This document shows positions 1-11,280 of a stretch of DNA of 64,000 nucleotides, piece after piece. The notes beneath the pieces are model-generated. The model did no database searches, was not told the DNA's origin, and saw nothing but the letters and a program-made list of their open reading frames with translations. Source of the DNA: Serendipita indica DSM 11827 (lineage: Eukaryota; Basidiomycota; Agaricomycetes; Sebacinales; Serendipitaceae); the NCBI GenBank assembly GCA_910890315.1, contig CAJVGD010000006.1, positions 744,001 through 808,000 on the forward strand, in the 5' to 3' direction. Each line of letters starts with the position of its first letter. Positions within the stretch are counted from its first letter, which is position 1. Both the position numbers and the translations under genes were made by a program.

Positions 1-2151
1 CGGGGAAGCTCGTCGTACTCGTCGAATAGGAAGGGTTGGCAAGAAGAAAAATGCTGCTTACAGCACACGTCCGGGTCTTGATATCCCGAGATGGCCTGAG
101 CCACCCCGTTTCCGGCGCGATCTTGTCCATTTACTGCTGGGCCCTATGGCATTATCCCGTTAGTTCAAACCGGAAAGCAGGAGGATGCAAAGTGATCTGT
201 ATCGCACAGAAGTCCAGCCCAGGGCCCCTTTCGGGAACCGTAGAGGTTTCAAGTCCGAGGGAGCCTCGTCTAATGAAACAGCCGCATGCAAGACTGGACC
301 TGGATGCCATATAGTTTGATAAAATGGGCTACGAACCGCAAAATCACCCTTGACGCGCTGATCGCGCTCACGTTTGCCAGGAACGGCCGCGTCGACCGTG
401 AGGAAGATGGCATTGAATCCAGCCTTTTCGACCTTGCGTAACAACTCTTCGGACGCCTTTCTCGACCTGTTCATATAGAGCTACAGGGAAGATATTCGCC
501 AACAATCACTGCGCATATTGAGTGTTACGGACCTGGAAGAAGAGGACCTGACCCTCTTCACGGGCGGAAACAATTTCTTCAATCGAACAGCTCGCATTGT
601 TCGAGATACCCTGTATGATGCCCTCCTTTGCAGACGCGCGAGTGATATTGACCTCGCCTCCTGGGTGGCCAAGTCTTGCTAATGCAGCCGGAGCAACAAA
701 GATGGGAAGAGATGACGGGAAAGATAGAATGTTGGTCGTAGGGGAGGCATGCGAGACTTTGTTCAACCTGTGATAGGCGATCAATACGTTGTACTCTATG
801 TAGTAAGTAACATAAGGACGGGTCCCGATTATATTTCCCCGTAATGTCAACGGGTTGATTGGTTCAAAAGAACCTGATGCGCCCTGCAGACGACGGGGAG
901 TGGAAAAGGAAGAATGCGGAAAAACCGGAGAGAAGGAGGATGCTGGAGAGGAGGAAATCCGCAAAGAGGAGCACTACTCACACCCGTGGTCGGAACCAAA
1001 ACCTCCAATACGCGGCGGAGTTTTCCCGGTTTGCTGTTTCGTCGTATGCGCGCCGAGGAAGCCAGAGGGGAGGACAGGTGAGAGGAGACGCAGGTACATG
1101 GTATCAATTTTTACGCGTTTCGACCGCATTTGCAAAATCGAGCATATTCAAGAAGTCGAAAGAAGGCGCGAGTGAGCGGTAGCACAGAATCAAACTCGGT
1201 CAGATGGACTTGTCTCATACGCCGAAAGCACAAAGGACTCACTGAATTCGTCGTCACCTGCACTGGAGTAATATGCCCATGCAGTCTCGGTGAGCACAGT
1301 CCTGGCGAGACCTTCAATGTCGTCCAGGTTTAAGGCCGCACTCGGGAGAGGCAGGGCCTCTCTCGCAGCTGCTATTCTCTTCTCTTCTTCTGTTGGTTCG
1401 AGCACGAGTCGTGGGAGTGTCGTTTGGTCGAGCGTCCCAATGAGCTTCAGCTCTGGGTAGGCCACGCTAAGCTTATTCGGTTCAAGTGTATCTGGTGGGT
1501 GTATTGGCTTGAATACGCGTCTGTTGGGAGCTAAGAATCTCTGGGCATAGAAACTCAAACATCCACTTACGTCGCATCTTGGCCTGCCATTTTGAGAATC
1601 ACTTGCTTTCCGCCAGGATGGAGGTCCAAGAATGCCGTCACATCGTACACTTGGCCGTCGATGACGAGCCAGCAATCCTCTGCAGAGTTGTGTCTCTGTA
1701 CCTCTTCGTACGATACAAGATCCTTTGATTCCACTTTGGTCCCTGTGATTGATGGAGGCACGGCTTGTTGAGGTGAATCTGGGTGGACTGGTGCTTGATC
1801 TCCGTCCGGAGCTTCATGACGAGGTATGAGGAACTGGTAAAAGCCAGCCTGAAAGCGGTCGGCTATCAGTTTGGTATACTTGATTGTACACGATATACGT
1901 ACCAATGCGAAACCAGAGGCGGCGCTGCCAAAAAGTAGTGCAAATTTAGAGTTTCCACTGCCGACGGCTGTCGCAGCTGCAGTAGTAGTACCGCTTGCGA
2001 AGAGCGATCTCCTGCTACCCAGGAACCATGTAGAGGACTTTGGATTGCGTTGGGTATGAACGGTGCGTGGACTGCCAACGCGATTGGGCAACGTTCTGGA
2101 AGCAGTGGGCGTCCTGATACATGATGTACGCTGCAACGCGCGCAGACTCAT
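1..2151 (-). CDS. CYB2: Flavocytochrome b2-type L-lactate dehydrogenase, 3' end off-window
   Basis: Oxidises L-lactate to pyruvate and passes electrons through heme b to cytochrome c, normally in the mitochondrial intermembrane space. The ATG at 2151 opens an Arg/Ser-rich, acid-poor N-terminus typical of a mitochondrial presequence, followed by a hydrophobic stretch. A cytochrome b5 domain follows with the heme-ligand motif LHPGGKQV (exon 1571-1848). The FMN-dehydrogenase domain then begins ([57 protein letters not shown]). Exons I can join in frame are 1903-2151, 1571-1848, 1243-1520, 982-1033, 533-767 and one starting at 480. Introns are 54, 50, 209, 214 and 52 nt; the two of about 210 nt are long for this window. 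The exon near the left edge is not fully resolved and the catalytic C-terminal half lies outside. Related 2-hydroxyacid dehydrogenases with a b5 domain are the main alternative. Confidence 0.85.
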
Positions 2152-3471
2152 GATGGAGACAAGTCGGAGGAGAAGGGGAACAAGTGGAGGATGCGGAGGA
2201 GAACAAGAGTAGATGGACAAATAACAGCCGAGTGGGTGGACACTGCGAAAGCAAGTCAAAGCAAGCAGCCGAAGGGCAAGAGTCTGGGATTTTCCGGTCA
2301 CACTGCCGATTGCTTACCCAAAATTCTCAGAATCCAGCAAGTCGCCGACGAGCGATGCGACAGCGAATCCGGACCGTTGAACCGTCGACACGTCTGGGGC
2401 AGCAAATGGGAGTATTTTCCGAGATATCGATCAGAAGAAGGCACAGAGTCCTCGTCGGGACTGAATCCAACTGGAGACGGAACGAGGTAGACCATCAGCG
2501 ATTCAACCAGGACAACTTTGTGGCTCTGAAGAGCTTGGAAGAGCCTGTAGTGGACTTAGATCTCAGACTTGCACTTTATGGCATGCTCAGCTCAGGAGTT
2601 TGGCCAATCCAAGAGTTGGAACCGACCGTCTTCATCCATTTCGAGAAGGTGAAGCTCATAACTAGCCCTTATCTCTATCTTAACCCCGGACGGCTCACCT
2701 GACGGCTTTCTGCGGCAAAGTCGGCTGGCCGCACGAGATCTAGCTGCGTATGGACCCACATTCTCATCGGCACAAGTGAGTAGCCAACTCAAAGCCCAAG
2801 CTGTTCCGACTTCTGGCGACTCCCGTGTTTACAGATGCCATTTATGACTTTGACGCGCAATCTAATGGGGGCACAACGAAAGCAGACACGCCCCGGCAGT
2901 CGGGACGAGCATCCGTAGGGCTTGTCCCTTGTCGATTATCCTTTGCGATAGCTTTTCATGGCTCGTGGAAGATACATTAGCCAGATTAACAAGCTCTTGC
3001 GTCGGTCCGCGACTCGTCACACCACCGGCCCGGCCTGTCTGCCGATTGGCTGAACACTGGTTCTAGCGTCAACAATCTCGCTCAGTAATCACCAATCAAA
3101 CGTTACAACGTACCTCCAAATCGCCTCTCCTCTCCACACAGACAACCATGAATACCGTTGGCCGTCGCTCATGACGCCGTAGATTACCAGAGGACTGGTG
3201 CCGGCAATGGAGTATCTCCACCCATCGACGTAACGCACCGTAACACGGCTATTGGGGCCCCATGCCCGGCCAACTCCGCATCAGCCGCCGGTCGTCTATG
3301 GCGAGAACGGTTCTTCCAACAACGGCCCTGCATCTACACTTATTCGCTTCTTGAATGCATCTACTCCACATAAAACGTCGTATGGTCTTCGTCACATCCA
3401 GAACCAAGGCCCTTCTCCCTGGCTTCTCCCCCTCGACTCTCACCCGTCCCCTCCCTCTCAATTGTTGAGAA
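2152..3471. other. Divergent intergenic region, CYB2-like gene / MFS gene
   Basis: About 1.3 kb separates the two divergent start codons, so it should hold both promoters. Open frames exist on both strands (for example 2184-2702 +), but I see no recognisable domain, codon bias or consistent splice pattern in them. The pyrimidine-rich stretch just before 3472 fits a fungal 5' UTR. Confidence 0.4.
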
Positions 3472-5125
3472 ATGTCAAAAGACGACGTAAACCATCTCGA
3501 AACTCGTCGTTCTACCTCACATCTTCATGGGGACGAACTCCTCGATGCAGAGTTTGGCGGTCACGAGGCGCGTAGGTCTCTCGAACGCAAACTTTTGCGA
3601 AAGATTGATGCTCGTATGAGTATCCTTGTCGCAATCTACATTCTCAACTATGTACGTGTCTTCATTCACCGTCTGACTGTATGCTCATGATTAATCCAGA
3701 TTGATCGAAATAATGCTGCTGCTGCTCGTCTACGCGGGTTCGAGGCCGACCTCAACTTGCATGGACAACAGTTTGCGACGCTACTGTCCATCTTGTATGT
3801 CGGCTATATCACAATGCAAGTCCCCTCGAACATGTTCCTCGACCGTATCGGGAAACCATCCATCTATCTGCCCATCTGCATGCTCATTTGGGGTCTCATC
3901 TCGGTCCTCACTGGAATCACACACAACTTTACTGGGGCCCTCCTTACTCGCTTCTTCTTGGGATTTGTCGAGGCCGCATTCTTCCCGGGTGCACTCTACC
4001 TCTTATCCAAATGGTACACTAAAAAGGAACTCGGTCTCCGGAATGCCATCTTGTTCTGTGGCAATCTTTTGAGCAACGCCTTTGGTGGTCTTCTCGCGGC
4101 TGGCATTCTGAATGGAATGCAGGGAAAGCTTGGACACGCTGCTTGGAGATGGTGAGTTCATGCTATTCTCGCCGCCAACCTCGGTTTCTGATGATCATAG
4201 GCTCTTCTATATCGAAGGAGCTCTAACAATGGCCGTCGCTATCATAGCGATCTGGGTTCTTCCCGACTTTCCAGCGACGACTTCGTGGCTGACCCCCGAG
4301 GAACGCAAGCTCGCCGAGCTTCGCATGCAAGAAGACGCGGGGGTTGGCGATGAAGAAGACAAGCATGGCTCGCTCACCCGCGGTCTCGTTCTCGCGCTCA
4401 CCGACTGGAAAGTATGGTGGCTTGCGCTTGCACTGACAGCTCAAGTGATTGGTCTCTCCTTTAATGCCGTATGTCTCCTTTCTTCTTCTCCTCTTATCTA
4501 TGCGTATTGACCACTATTCTAGTACTTCCCGACTTTGACAGCCACATTGGGCTATAATCGCACTATTACTCTCTTGCTCTGCGCACCGCCGTGGTTCTTT
4601 GCCGCTGCGGTGGCATTTATTGTCGCAAGACACTCGGATGCCTCCGGTTCGCGATACTGGCATATTGTGGTACCACTCATCATTGGCATGGTCGGTTTCA
4701 TCATCTCGCTCTCCACCCTCAACACGGCCGCACGGTACATCTCGCTGTTCCTCGCAGCGCAATCCTACGCAGGCTTTATCGTCTTCTTTGCTTGGATCTC
4801 CAACATTATCCCACGTCCGCCATCGAAGCGCGCTGTCGCTCTCGCCTTTATCAATGCTTTCTCGCAGTTGGGTAATGTGGCTGGATCGTACGTCTGGCCG
4901 AGCAAGTGGGGTCCTTCGTATCGCTACTCTTATGCGATTTGCATCTCCTGTTTCGGACTGGCAATCGCCATGTGTACAGTGATGAGGTGGCATCTGAAAA
5001 AGGAAAACGAGCGATTCGAAAGGGAGCAAAAGGAGGGACTGGGACAACAGGAACAGGTCGTCAAAGGGGATGGGACGGATGTCCCTGTCATTCAAGCACG
5101 TACCGGATTCAGGTATCTCTTGTGA
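3472..5125 (+). CDS. MFS anion:cation symporter (Dal5/allantoate permease type)
   Basis: A plasma-membrane proton-coupled carrier of small organic anions; this family includes allantoate, nicotinate, pantothenate and tartrate permeases, so the substrate cannot be fixed. Exons 3472-3651, 3700-4151, 4201-4468 and 4523-5125 join in frame to 500 aa, the usual size. The cytosolic N-terminus runs into KIDARMSILVAIYILNYIDR, the family's TM1 signature, then DRNNAAAARLRGFEADL. Later features are GYITMQVPSN, the TM4 region TRFFLGFVEAAFFPGALYLL with SKWYTKKELGLRNAI, a central loop with LTPEERKLAELR, and a charged C-terminal tail after TM12 (KKENERFEREQKEG). All three introns are 48-54 nt with GT-AG ends. 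It diverges from the lactate dehydrogenase gene, but nothing ties the two functionally. Confidence 0.9.
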
Positions 5126-5719
5126 ACTCTTGTTGGACAAAGGTGGCTTTGTACGATAAACCAATGTAACGTTGTTCCTGCCGACCCCTTTTGACGCGAG
5201 TGTTCTATATCAAACCTGAATTAGCGTGCATATTGGTCGACCCTTGCCAAGCTCGGACCCTCCGCCAACTTTTGTTCAAAATTATTGCGACCACAGCACG
5301 TCTTGGCATGCCATCAATAAAGCGGTGAATGGACGGACTATTTTGAGGCACGGAGGTCGTCGAAATTTATTATCGCATATCAAGGTGGCACAATCCAATG
5401 AGCGTCGGTTCTCCCGTACTAGGGTACTCATTCGGAGGGTCAATTGGATGTCCAACAACGTCTTCATTCTACACTCAAAGCCGAAACCGCGAGAAAACGC
5501 AACCTACGCGCTATGTCCGAAACGAGCCGCTTAGAATCCACCAAATGAGTAGTGACGGTGTTAATCACGGAGGTTGTTTGCAAACGGTTCAGCGCCGCGC
5601 CGGGGAATGAGTGGTCAACTCATCCGGGGTTCAGCCTCGGCAGGATTCACTAACCAAGTACTCCATATGAATGATTGTTAGAAAGGTTCACTTGAGGGTG
5701 TCTGTTTACCGATGTCACT
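5126..5719. other. Intergenic, no gene seen
   Basis: About 600 bp downstream of the MFS stop codon. Short open frames occur on both strands but none has a domain, a start context or a splice pattern I would defend. Confidence 0.4.
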
Positions 5720-6335
5720 CCGCAATGGCATAAGAAGGCTCAAGGCTGCAACTTTGCCCACGGACGCACCCACCATGTGCTGCGGCGACGCTACAACTCT
5801 CTATGGGGTATGTGACACTCGAAGAGAAGAGTAAAGCTTAGACTAGGTAGACTCGGACCATCACCACAACCGTTCCAACGGCTTATGCCACAATCACCTC
5901 CTTGAAGCCGTTTGGTGAGACGAGCTCTGCACCCAACCATCTGCCCATACTGAATTACATACAGCTTCAACTTTCAGCAGGACATATGTAAACTGCGTGA
6001 GCTCCAGCAACGGCCAATGCGTCTCGTCAACTGTGTCCACAGTTTGGGGCATCGCAGATTGTAAGTCAGTATAGAGATGACTGTCTTGCAACTTATCTAT
6101 CCCGAGAGACTTCTTCGGGCTCAACGTCACAACGACTGTGACGGGGGCCGTCCCGGTAGTAACTAGCGTAGTCGTTCCAACAGCCACTACGACCGTACCA
6201 TGCTCGAAGAGAGACATCTCCGATGAAGGTGAAGAGCTGCTGAAGCGTAATGCAGCTCAACCACCCCTGAGGATTGCGACGAAGACGGGACTCGCTCTTG
6301 GCGCCCTTGTCCTCTCTGCTTTCGTCCTTGTATAA
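5720..6335 (+). CDS. Possible small secreted, GPI-anchored-like protein
   Basis: Not a recognised family. Three separated in-frame pieces look like exons of one small extracellular protein. The first (about 5760-5810) contains APTMCCGDATTLYG and is followed by a GT donor. The second (about 5970-6061) encodes YVNCVSSSNGQCVSSTVS and ends at a gtaagt donor. The third (about 6110-6335) is Thr/Val-rich with NVTTTVTGAVPVV, a CSKRD motif and a C-terminal hydrophobic tail, GLALGALVLSAFVLV, ending in a stop as in GPI-anchor signals. Paired cysteines and Ser/Thr richness support an extracellular location. No signal peptide could be placed and the exact splice sites are uncertain. It could be a relic. 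The stop lies about 30 bp before the left inverted repeat of the receptor island. Confidence 0.35.
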
Positions 6336-6362
6336 AGCAGTGAATAGCAATTCATTTAGGTC

Positions 6363-6632
6363 ATTCTAACCATTGAGCCACACGGCCCTCGATGTTATGG
6401 ATGTGTGGAACGCAATATAAATCATCGTTGATAGAGAGTACCTTGATGCACACGTAGTCCTGTATACAAATTGTGTCACATATTCAGCTTCATAAGGAAT
6501 CTTTAAGCAGTCATGATTCTTAGATCCTCCACTTAGAAATCCCAGTCATCAAGTATATCGACATGGCGAACGTCTACCAAGCAATCGACCTAGAAGTGAG
6601 GACTTATGACCACAAAGAAATTTGGAATGATC
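6363..6632. repeat. Left arm of a ~265-bp inverted repeat, with a tRNA-Arg 5' fragment
   Basis: Read on the minus strand this segment matches 12410-12677 along its length with scattered mismatches. Shared landmarks are the octamer runs around catccataacatcgagggcc and aagaatcatgactgctt. The outer end (6368-6388) holds the first ~20 nt of the tRNA-Arg gene that is complete at 12654-12733. The inner part (from about 6560) is also related to the 3' flank of the second receptor gene (9130-9240), so this sequence occurs three times in the island. Confidence 0.85.
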
Positions 6633-6973
6633 ATAGGATAAATTCAAATGTGACGAAGAAGTGTCCAAAGTTTAAATCAGAAGTATTATACATACAAACT
6701 GGACGCCGTCTCAGATGGTTAACAAGAGGAACAGAATTAGATCATCTTCGAATCGTGACAGGGCATGACGTCGTGTCCCAGATAAGGTGGTGGAGGATTT
6801 CCTGATTGCCCAGGATACGTCGGGCCCAGTTCCCCCACGACGGCGGTGGTAGGTGAATTAGGCCCTGTTTGACACAATTTGGTGCTTCCTTGGGCGTCTC
6901 GACTTGCGTCGGGGGAGTTTGGCATGAACTGGTGGTGGACAATTGGGAGTGGATGTCTGGACCGCATCTCGAT

Positions 6974-7210
6974 TATCGCAAATCCAAACCTGCCTTGTCA
7001 GGCGGCCGTAAGGCTTTATGGAAATGTCCTTATCTTAGTCACTAGTGTGCCTTTCAGCCGCCTCATGAGGCGTTCTCCTGCCTTTTTGCAATGTTTGACG
7101 TTATCGTTCGGCGCACTTGTCATTATGACGGAGTTGGTAAGGCACAGCTCTGGCCTATCATCTGGCTTATAGACCTCTCCTCTGACAAGGCACTTTTGGG
7201 TTTTGCGATA
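6974..7210. mobile_element. MITE-like non-autonomous DNA element with ~30-bp TIRs
   Basis: A 237-bp insertion present in receptor unit 1 and absent from unit 2. The left end (tatcgcaaatccaaacctg) and the reverse complement of the right end (tatcgcaaaacccaaaagtg) form imperfect terminal inverted repeats of about 28 bp, both finishing in tgccttgtca. It is flanked by the dinucleotide AT on each side (6972-6973 and 7211-7212). The matching place in unit 2 reads tctcgatggtgcag with a single AT, that is, an empty site. It has no coding capacity, as usual for MITEs. The family cannot be named from one copy. Confidence 0.8.
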
Positions 7211-8586
7211 ATGGTGCAGTTGTCTCCTTCCCTGTAGGAGAACGGATGCGTCGTAGAGACACGTCTGGTGTGCGATATGGTGTGATGATATTCTCGAGGT
7301 TGCTGTTGATGGATGGCCTGTAGCTAGCCTGTATATACTGTTTTATGCGCCTGGCTATCCTGGAGATGCCGGAGACAGAGAATAGCCACAGAATCCCCTG
7401 GATATATGGCTCTCTGGCTTTGCTCCCGAAGCCCCAAAAGACCAACAGGTGCAGGCCGGCTATGCACCGATTTATAACGAACTGGTGAGCATACGCCTCT
7501 TGAATTTGTAAGGTGTCTGATGGCAATGGTATCTGAACAAGGACTTGTAGACCATCTCGGGACCAGGAGTATACTGTGCGTTGAATCCGCAGTACATCTG
7601 AGATTGATCGTGAGAGCACTGGAAGCGTCTCAATAATGGTAGGTAGTTCGAGCAGAAATAGGATGGGGGTCCTTGAAAGAAGAAGGGAAGCAGTTGCCAC
7701 CGAGAGTATGCGCTTTAAAAGCCGAATCCTAGAAATGGGTTCATATGAACCGTGGATAAGGCCCTCAGATGAGGGCTTGAGTATAACCCATCGGTTTGAA
7801 TTTCGGTGGCGCCAGAGATTGAAGATTGCCAGAGCTAAAGGCCATAAGGCATCACTCGTCATAGTCCATCACATGGACTCACCGGAATAACAAAAGGTGA
7901 AGCAAGATGGTATCACGACGATTATCAGAAAGCTAATTTTCGCAATCAGCTGGTTCTGTGCGATATTTATTGGCCCGAAACCCTCGAGGATGACCATGTC
8001 CACCCCCCCGATGAACGCTGATTCGTGAAAATGAGGTATGACGAAGAAATATGAGTAGAACTCACCATATATCAAAGAATAGACGATCGCGAGTATGACC
8101 ACCGTCGCGTCGAGCTTATTTAGACGCTTTCGCTGTTCCTGACGTCAAATGCGACAAAGAGAGCAGGATGTGACATACATTGTCATGAATATAGATCATT
8201 CCTGATGGCTCTGAGTATAGCCATATCCATCTGAGGCAGCCAACGCTATTCACACGCATAACCGCTACGCAGATGAGGTCTACCAAGTATGCTAAGGACA
8301 TGTGAGTTTGATTTAACAAAGGGAAAATCAGTCAACCTAGCCTTGTATAGAACCGTATTTGCTTGGCATGCCTTCGCCAGACGACCATGCCGATCAAGTC
8401 AAAGACAGTCATAACGAAAATTGATATCACGTGGCAGTTGACTGCAAATACTCGGATTTTCCAGAATAGTGGGAGCACCAAGATGCATCCGAGCAAAACC
8501 AGAAGGTTCATGAGATACACATATGGGAGGAGATTTGGTGCCGAGAAAGGAGCATAATTATCGAGAAATATGGGTTCGAAGGACAT
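7167..8586 (-). CDS. STE3-like pheromone receptor GPCR, copy 1 (tail replaced by MITE sequence)
   Basis: Seven-TM receptor of the fungal STE3 (a-factor receptor) family, expected in the plasma membrane and coupled to a G protein. Exons 8337-8586, 8179-8291, 8066-8138, 7883-8017 and 7167-7834 join to 412 aa. Family landmarks are TM1-TM2 with two hydrophobic spans ending in VVWRRH, the EQRKRLNKLD loop into TM4, VDMVILEGFGP (the family's R-x-D-I-x-E-x-x-G-C segment, here without Arg or Cys), the SYEPISRIRLLKR loop before TM6, and VINRCIAGLHLLVFWGFGSKAREPYI in TM7 (cut here only by its length). The canonical WCD near TM3 reads LVD. The last 13 residues come from the inserted element at 6974-7210. 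Copy 2 instead keeps an extra C-terminal tail of about 75 residues. It is probably a non-mating, receptor-like paralogue, since no pheromone gene is seen nearby. Confidence 0.8.
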
Positions 8587-8930
8587 TTTGAGCCCAATCC
8601 ATCGGCTACTGGCGGCGAATATATACTGTGCCCATTGTTGCGCCAGCGACAATGACCAGAGGCGATGTTCTAACAGAGACGCGTGTATCATTCTACAATC
8701 AATTAGGGACCCTTCCCAACTCGGAACTTGGGCGTAAGACCGTCAGACCCCAATTTGCACTCGTTGTGGCACCGTCGGCAAGAATTGACTACTGGAGGGA
8801 CGCCTTTGCATAATTGCTCTTTGTTTGACGCACTGTAGTGGCGTCCTTTTAAACATAAAATCTATACCCACCCCGAAGACACTCAGTCAATACAAATAAG
8901 GCCAGGTCGATATTGGTATGAACCCATATC

Positions 8931-9130
8931 CTGTACCCGATCCGACAAGTGCGCCTAAGTTTATCCAATCCAATGTAACAAATTTTCGGAGCAGCAGGCG
9001 GCCCTCAAGGCTGGCCGCAAAGCGCTAGCCCGTACCTCACCGAAGAGAACCTTATGATGTTAACAATCCTCTTTTGAGCACCTCAAATGCCACTATTTAC
9101 AGTGGATTAGTGTCATAGTCTGTCATATAA
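8931..9130. other. Spacer between the two duplication units
   Basis: About 200 bp with no counterpart in unit 2. It includes a 36-codon open frame on the plus strand starting near 8921, without a CaaX end. It should contain part of the 5' region of copy 1. Confidence 0.4.
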
Positions 9131-11280
9131 TGGACATGGCAAACGTTGAGTGGGTTTCTTCCGACCTAGAACTAAGAACTTATGACTGCGAAGAAATTGA
9201 GAGTGATTATAGGATGAATTCAAATGTGATGAAGAAGTGTCCAAAGTCTCGGCTACAGAACTAGGAGTATTATACATGCAAACTGAGCACCGTCTCAGAT
9301 AGATAACAAGAGGATCAGAGTTAGATCATCTTCGAATCGTGACAAGGCATGGCGTTGTGTCCCAGATACGGTGGTGGAGGAGTCTCTGAGCGCCCAGGGT
9401 ATGCTGACCCAAGTTTGTCCACGACAGCGGCAGTAGGTGAAAGTGGGTAATTTTTCACAGAATATGGGGCTTTTATAGGCTTCTCAACTTTGTCAGCGGG
9501 TGTTCGGCATGAACTAGTGGCGGACGTTTGCGAGTCGATGCCCAGAGCGAGTCTCGATGGTGCAGCCGTCTCATTCCGTGTAGGAGAATGAAAGCGACAT
9601 AGGGATACGTCCGGCGTACGATATGGCACGATAATGTTCTCCGAGTCGCTGTTGATGGTTGGCCTGTATATGGCCTGTATATACTGTTTCATGTGCCTAG
9701 TGATTCCAAAGATGCCAGAGGCAGAGAGTAACCAATGGATCCCCCGGATATATGGCTCTCTGGCTTTGCGCCCAAGGCCCCAAAAGACCAACAGGTGCAG
9801 GCCGGCTATATACCGAGTTATAATGATCTGGTAAGCATACTCCTGTGGGACTTGTATGATTTCTGATGGCGATGGGAGCTGAACAAGGACTTGTAGGCCA
9901 TCTTGGGACCAGGAGTACACCGTGCGTTGAATGCGCAATATGTCCGAGATTGGTCGCGAGAGCACTGGAAGCATCTCAATAGTGGTAGGGAGCTCGAACA
10001 GGAATAGTATGGAAGTCCTTGAAAGAAGAAGGGCAGCAATTGCAACCGAGAGTATGCGCTTTAAAAGCCGAATCCGAGAAATAGGCTCATATGAACCGTG
10101 GATAAGACCCTCAGATGAGGGCTTGAGTATAATCCATCGGTCCGAATTTCGGTGGCGCCAGAGATTGACGACTGCCAGAGCTAAAAGTCATAAGGCATCA
10201 CTCGTCACAGCCCATTACATGGACTCACCGGAATAACAAAAGGTGAAGCAAGATGGTATCACGGAGATTATCAGAATGAAAATTGTCACAGTCAGCTGGT
10301 CCTGTCCAATATTCACGGGCCCGAAGCCCTCAAGGATGAGCATATTCATCCCCCCGATGAACGCTGATTCGTGAAAATGAGATACGACGAAACCATTTGC
10401 ATATCCCTCACCATGTATTAAAGAATAGACAATAGCGAGTATGACCACCGTCGCGTCGAGCTTATTGAGACGTTTTCGCTGTTCGCGGCGTCAAATACGA
10501 CAAAGAGAGCAGGATGTGACATACATTGTCATGAATATAGATCATTCCTGATGGCTCTGAGTATAGCCATATCCATCTGAGGCAGCCAACGCTATTCACA
10601 CGCATAACCGCTACGCAGATGAGGTCTACCAAGTATGCTAAAGACATGTAAGTTTGATTTAAAAAAGAGATAATCAGTCAACCTAGCCTTGTGTAGAACC
10701 GTATGTACCGTGCATGCCTTCGCCAGACGAACATATCGATCAAGTTGAAGACGGTCATAACGAAAATTGATATCACGTGGCAGTTGACTGCAAATACTCG
10801 GGTTTTCCAAAATAGTGGGAGCACCAAGATGCATCCGAGCAGGACCAGAGGGTTCATGAGATACACATATGGGATGAGCTTTGATGCTGAGAAAGGAGCA
10901 TAATCATCGAGAAAGATGGGTTCGAAGGACATTTTGAACCCAATCCATCGGCTACTGGCGGCGAATATATACTGTGCCCATTGTTGCGCCAGCGACAATG
11001 GCCAGAGGCGATGTTCTAACAGAGACGCGTATATCATTCTACAATCAATTAGTGACCCTTCCCAACTCGGAACTTGGGCGTACGACCATCAGGGCCCAAT
11101 TTGCACTCGTTGTGGCACCGTCGGCAAGAATTGACTGCTGGTGGGATGCCTTCGCAGAATTATGCCTAATTTCCCTCTTTTTTAACGCACTGCAGTGGTG
11201 TCATTCTGAACATGAAGTCTATATCCACTCCGAAGACACTCAGTCAGTACAAACGAGGCCAGTTCGATAGTGGTACAGAC
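9130..11280. repeat. Tandem segmental duplication, unit 2
   Basis: Second direct copy of the block at 6560-8930, carrying the second receptor gene. It lacks the 237-bp element of unit 1 and therefore shows the pre-insertion arrangement of the receptor 3' end. Confidence 0.85.
9321..10932 (-). CDS. STE3-like pheromone receptor GPCR, copy 2 (full tail)
   Basis: Paralogue of the receptor at 7167-8586 with the same five-exon structure: 10683-10932, 10525-10637, 10412-10478, 10229-10363, 9321-10180. It joins in frame to 474 aa. STE3-family landmarks are the same, with FVWRRH at the end of TM2, MNMLILEGFGP before TM5, SRIRLLKR before TM6 and a TM7 segment ITRYIAGLHLLVFWGLG. The cytosolic C-terminus is Ser/Pro-rich and ends PPPPYLGHNAMPCHDSKMI; no CaaX motif. 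The acceptor used by copy 1 for exon 3 has lost its AG here (ct to gc on the plus strand at 10479-10482 region), and the next AG six bases further in restores the frame with loss of two residues. All other splice sites are kept, so the gene looks functional. Confidence 0.8.

Larger units (their letters stand above)
6560..8930. repeat. Tandem segmental duplication, unit 1
   Basis: This block is directly repeated at about 9130-11280. The match begins in the 3' flank of the receptor gene, covers the whole gene including introns, and ends upstream of the start codon near the shared string gaagacactcagtca. Unit 1 is longer than unit 2 mainly because it carries the 237-bp element at 6974-7210. Identity is high in exons and clearly lower in flanks and introns, so the duplication is not brand-new. 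Boundaries were judged by eye. Confidence 0.85.

Noticed and set aside
2184-2702. A plus-strand gene in the CYB2/MFS intergenic region
   Set aside because: The 172-codon frame overlaps the 5' region of the CYB2-like gene, has no domain and no supporting introns.
8921-9030. A 36-codon ORF upstream of receptor copy 1 as a pheromone precursor
   Set aside because: It ends in AAKR, not Cys-aliphatic-aliphatic-x, and lies in sequence not shared by unit 2.
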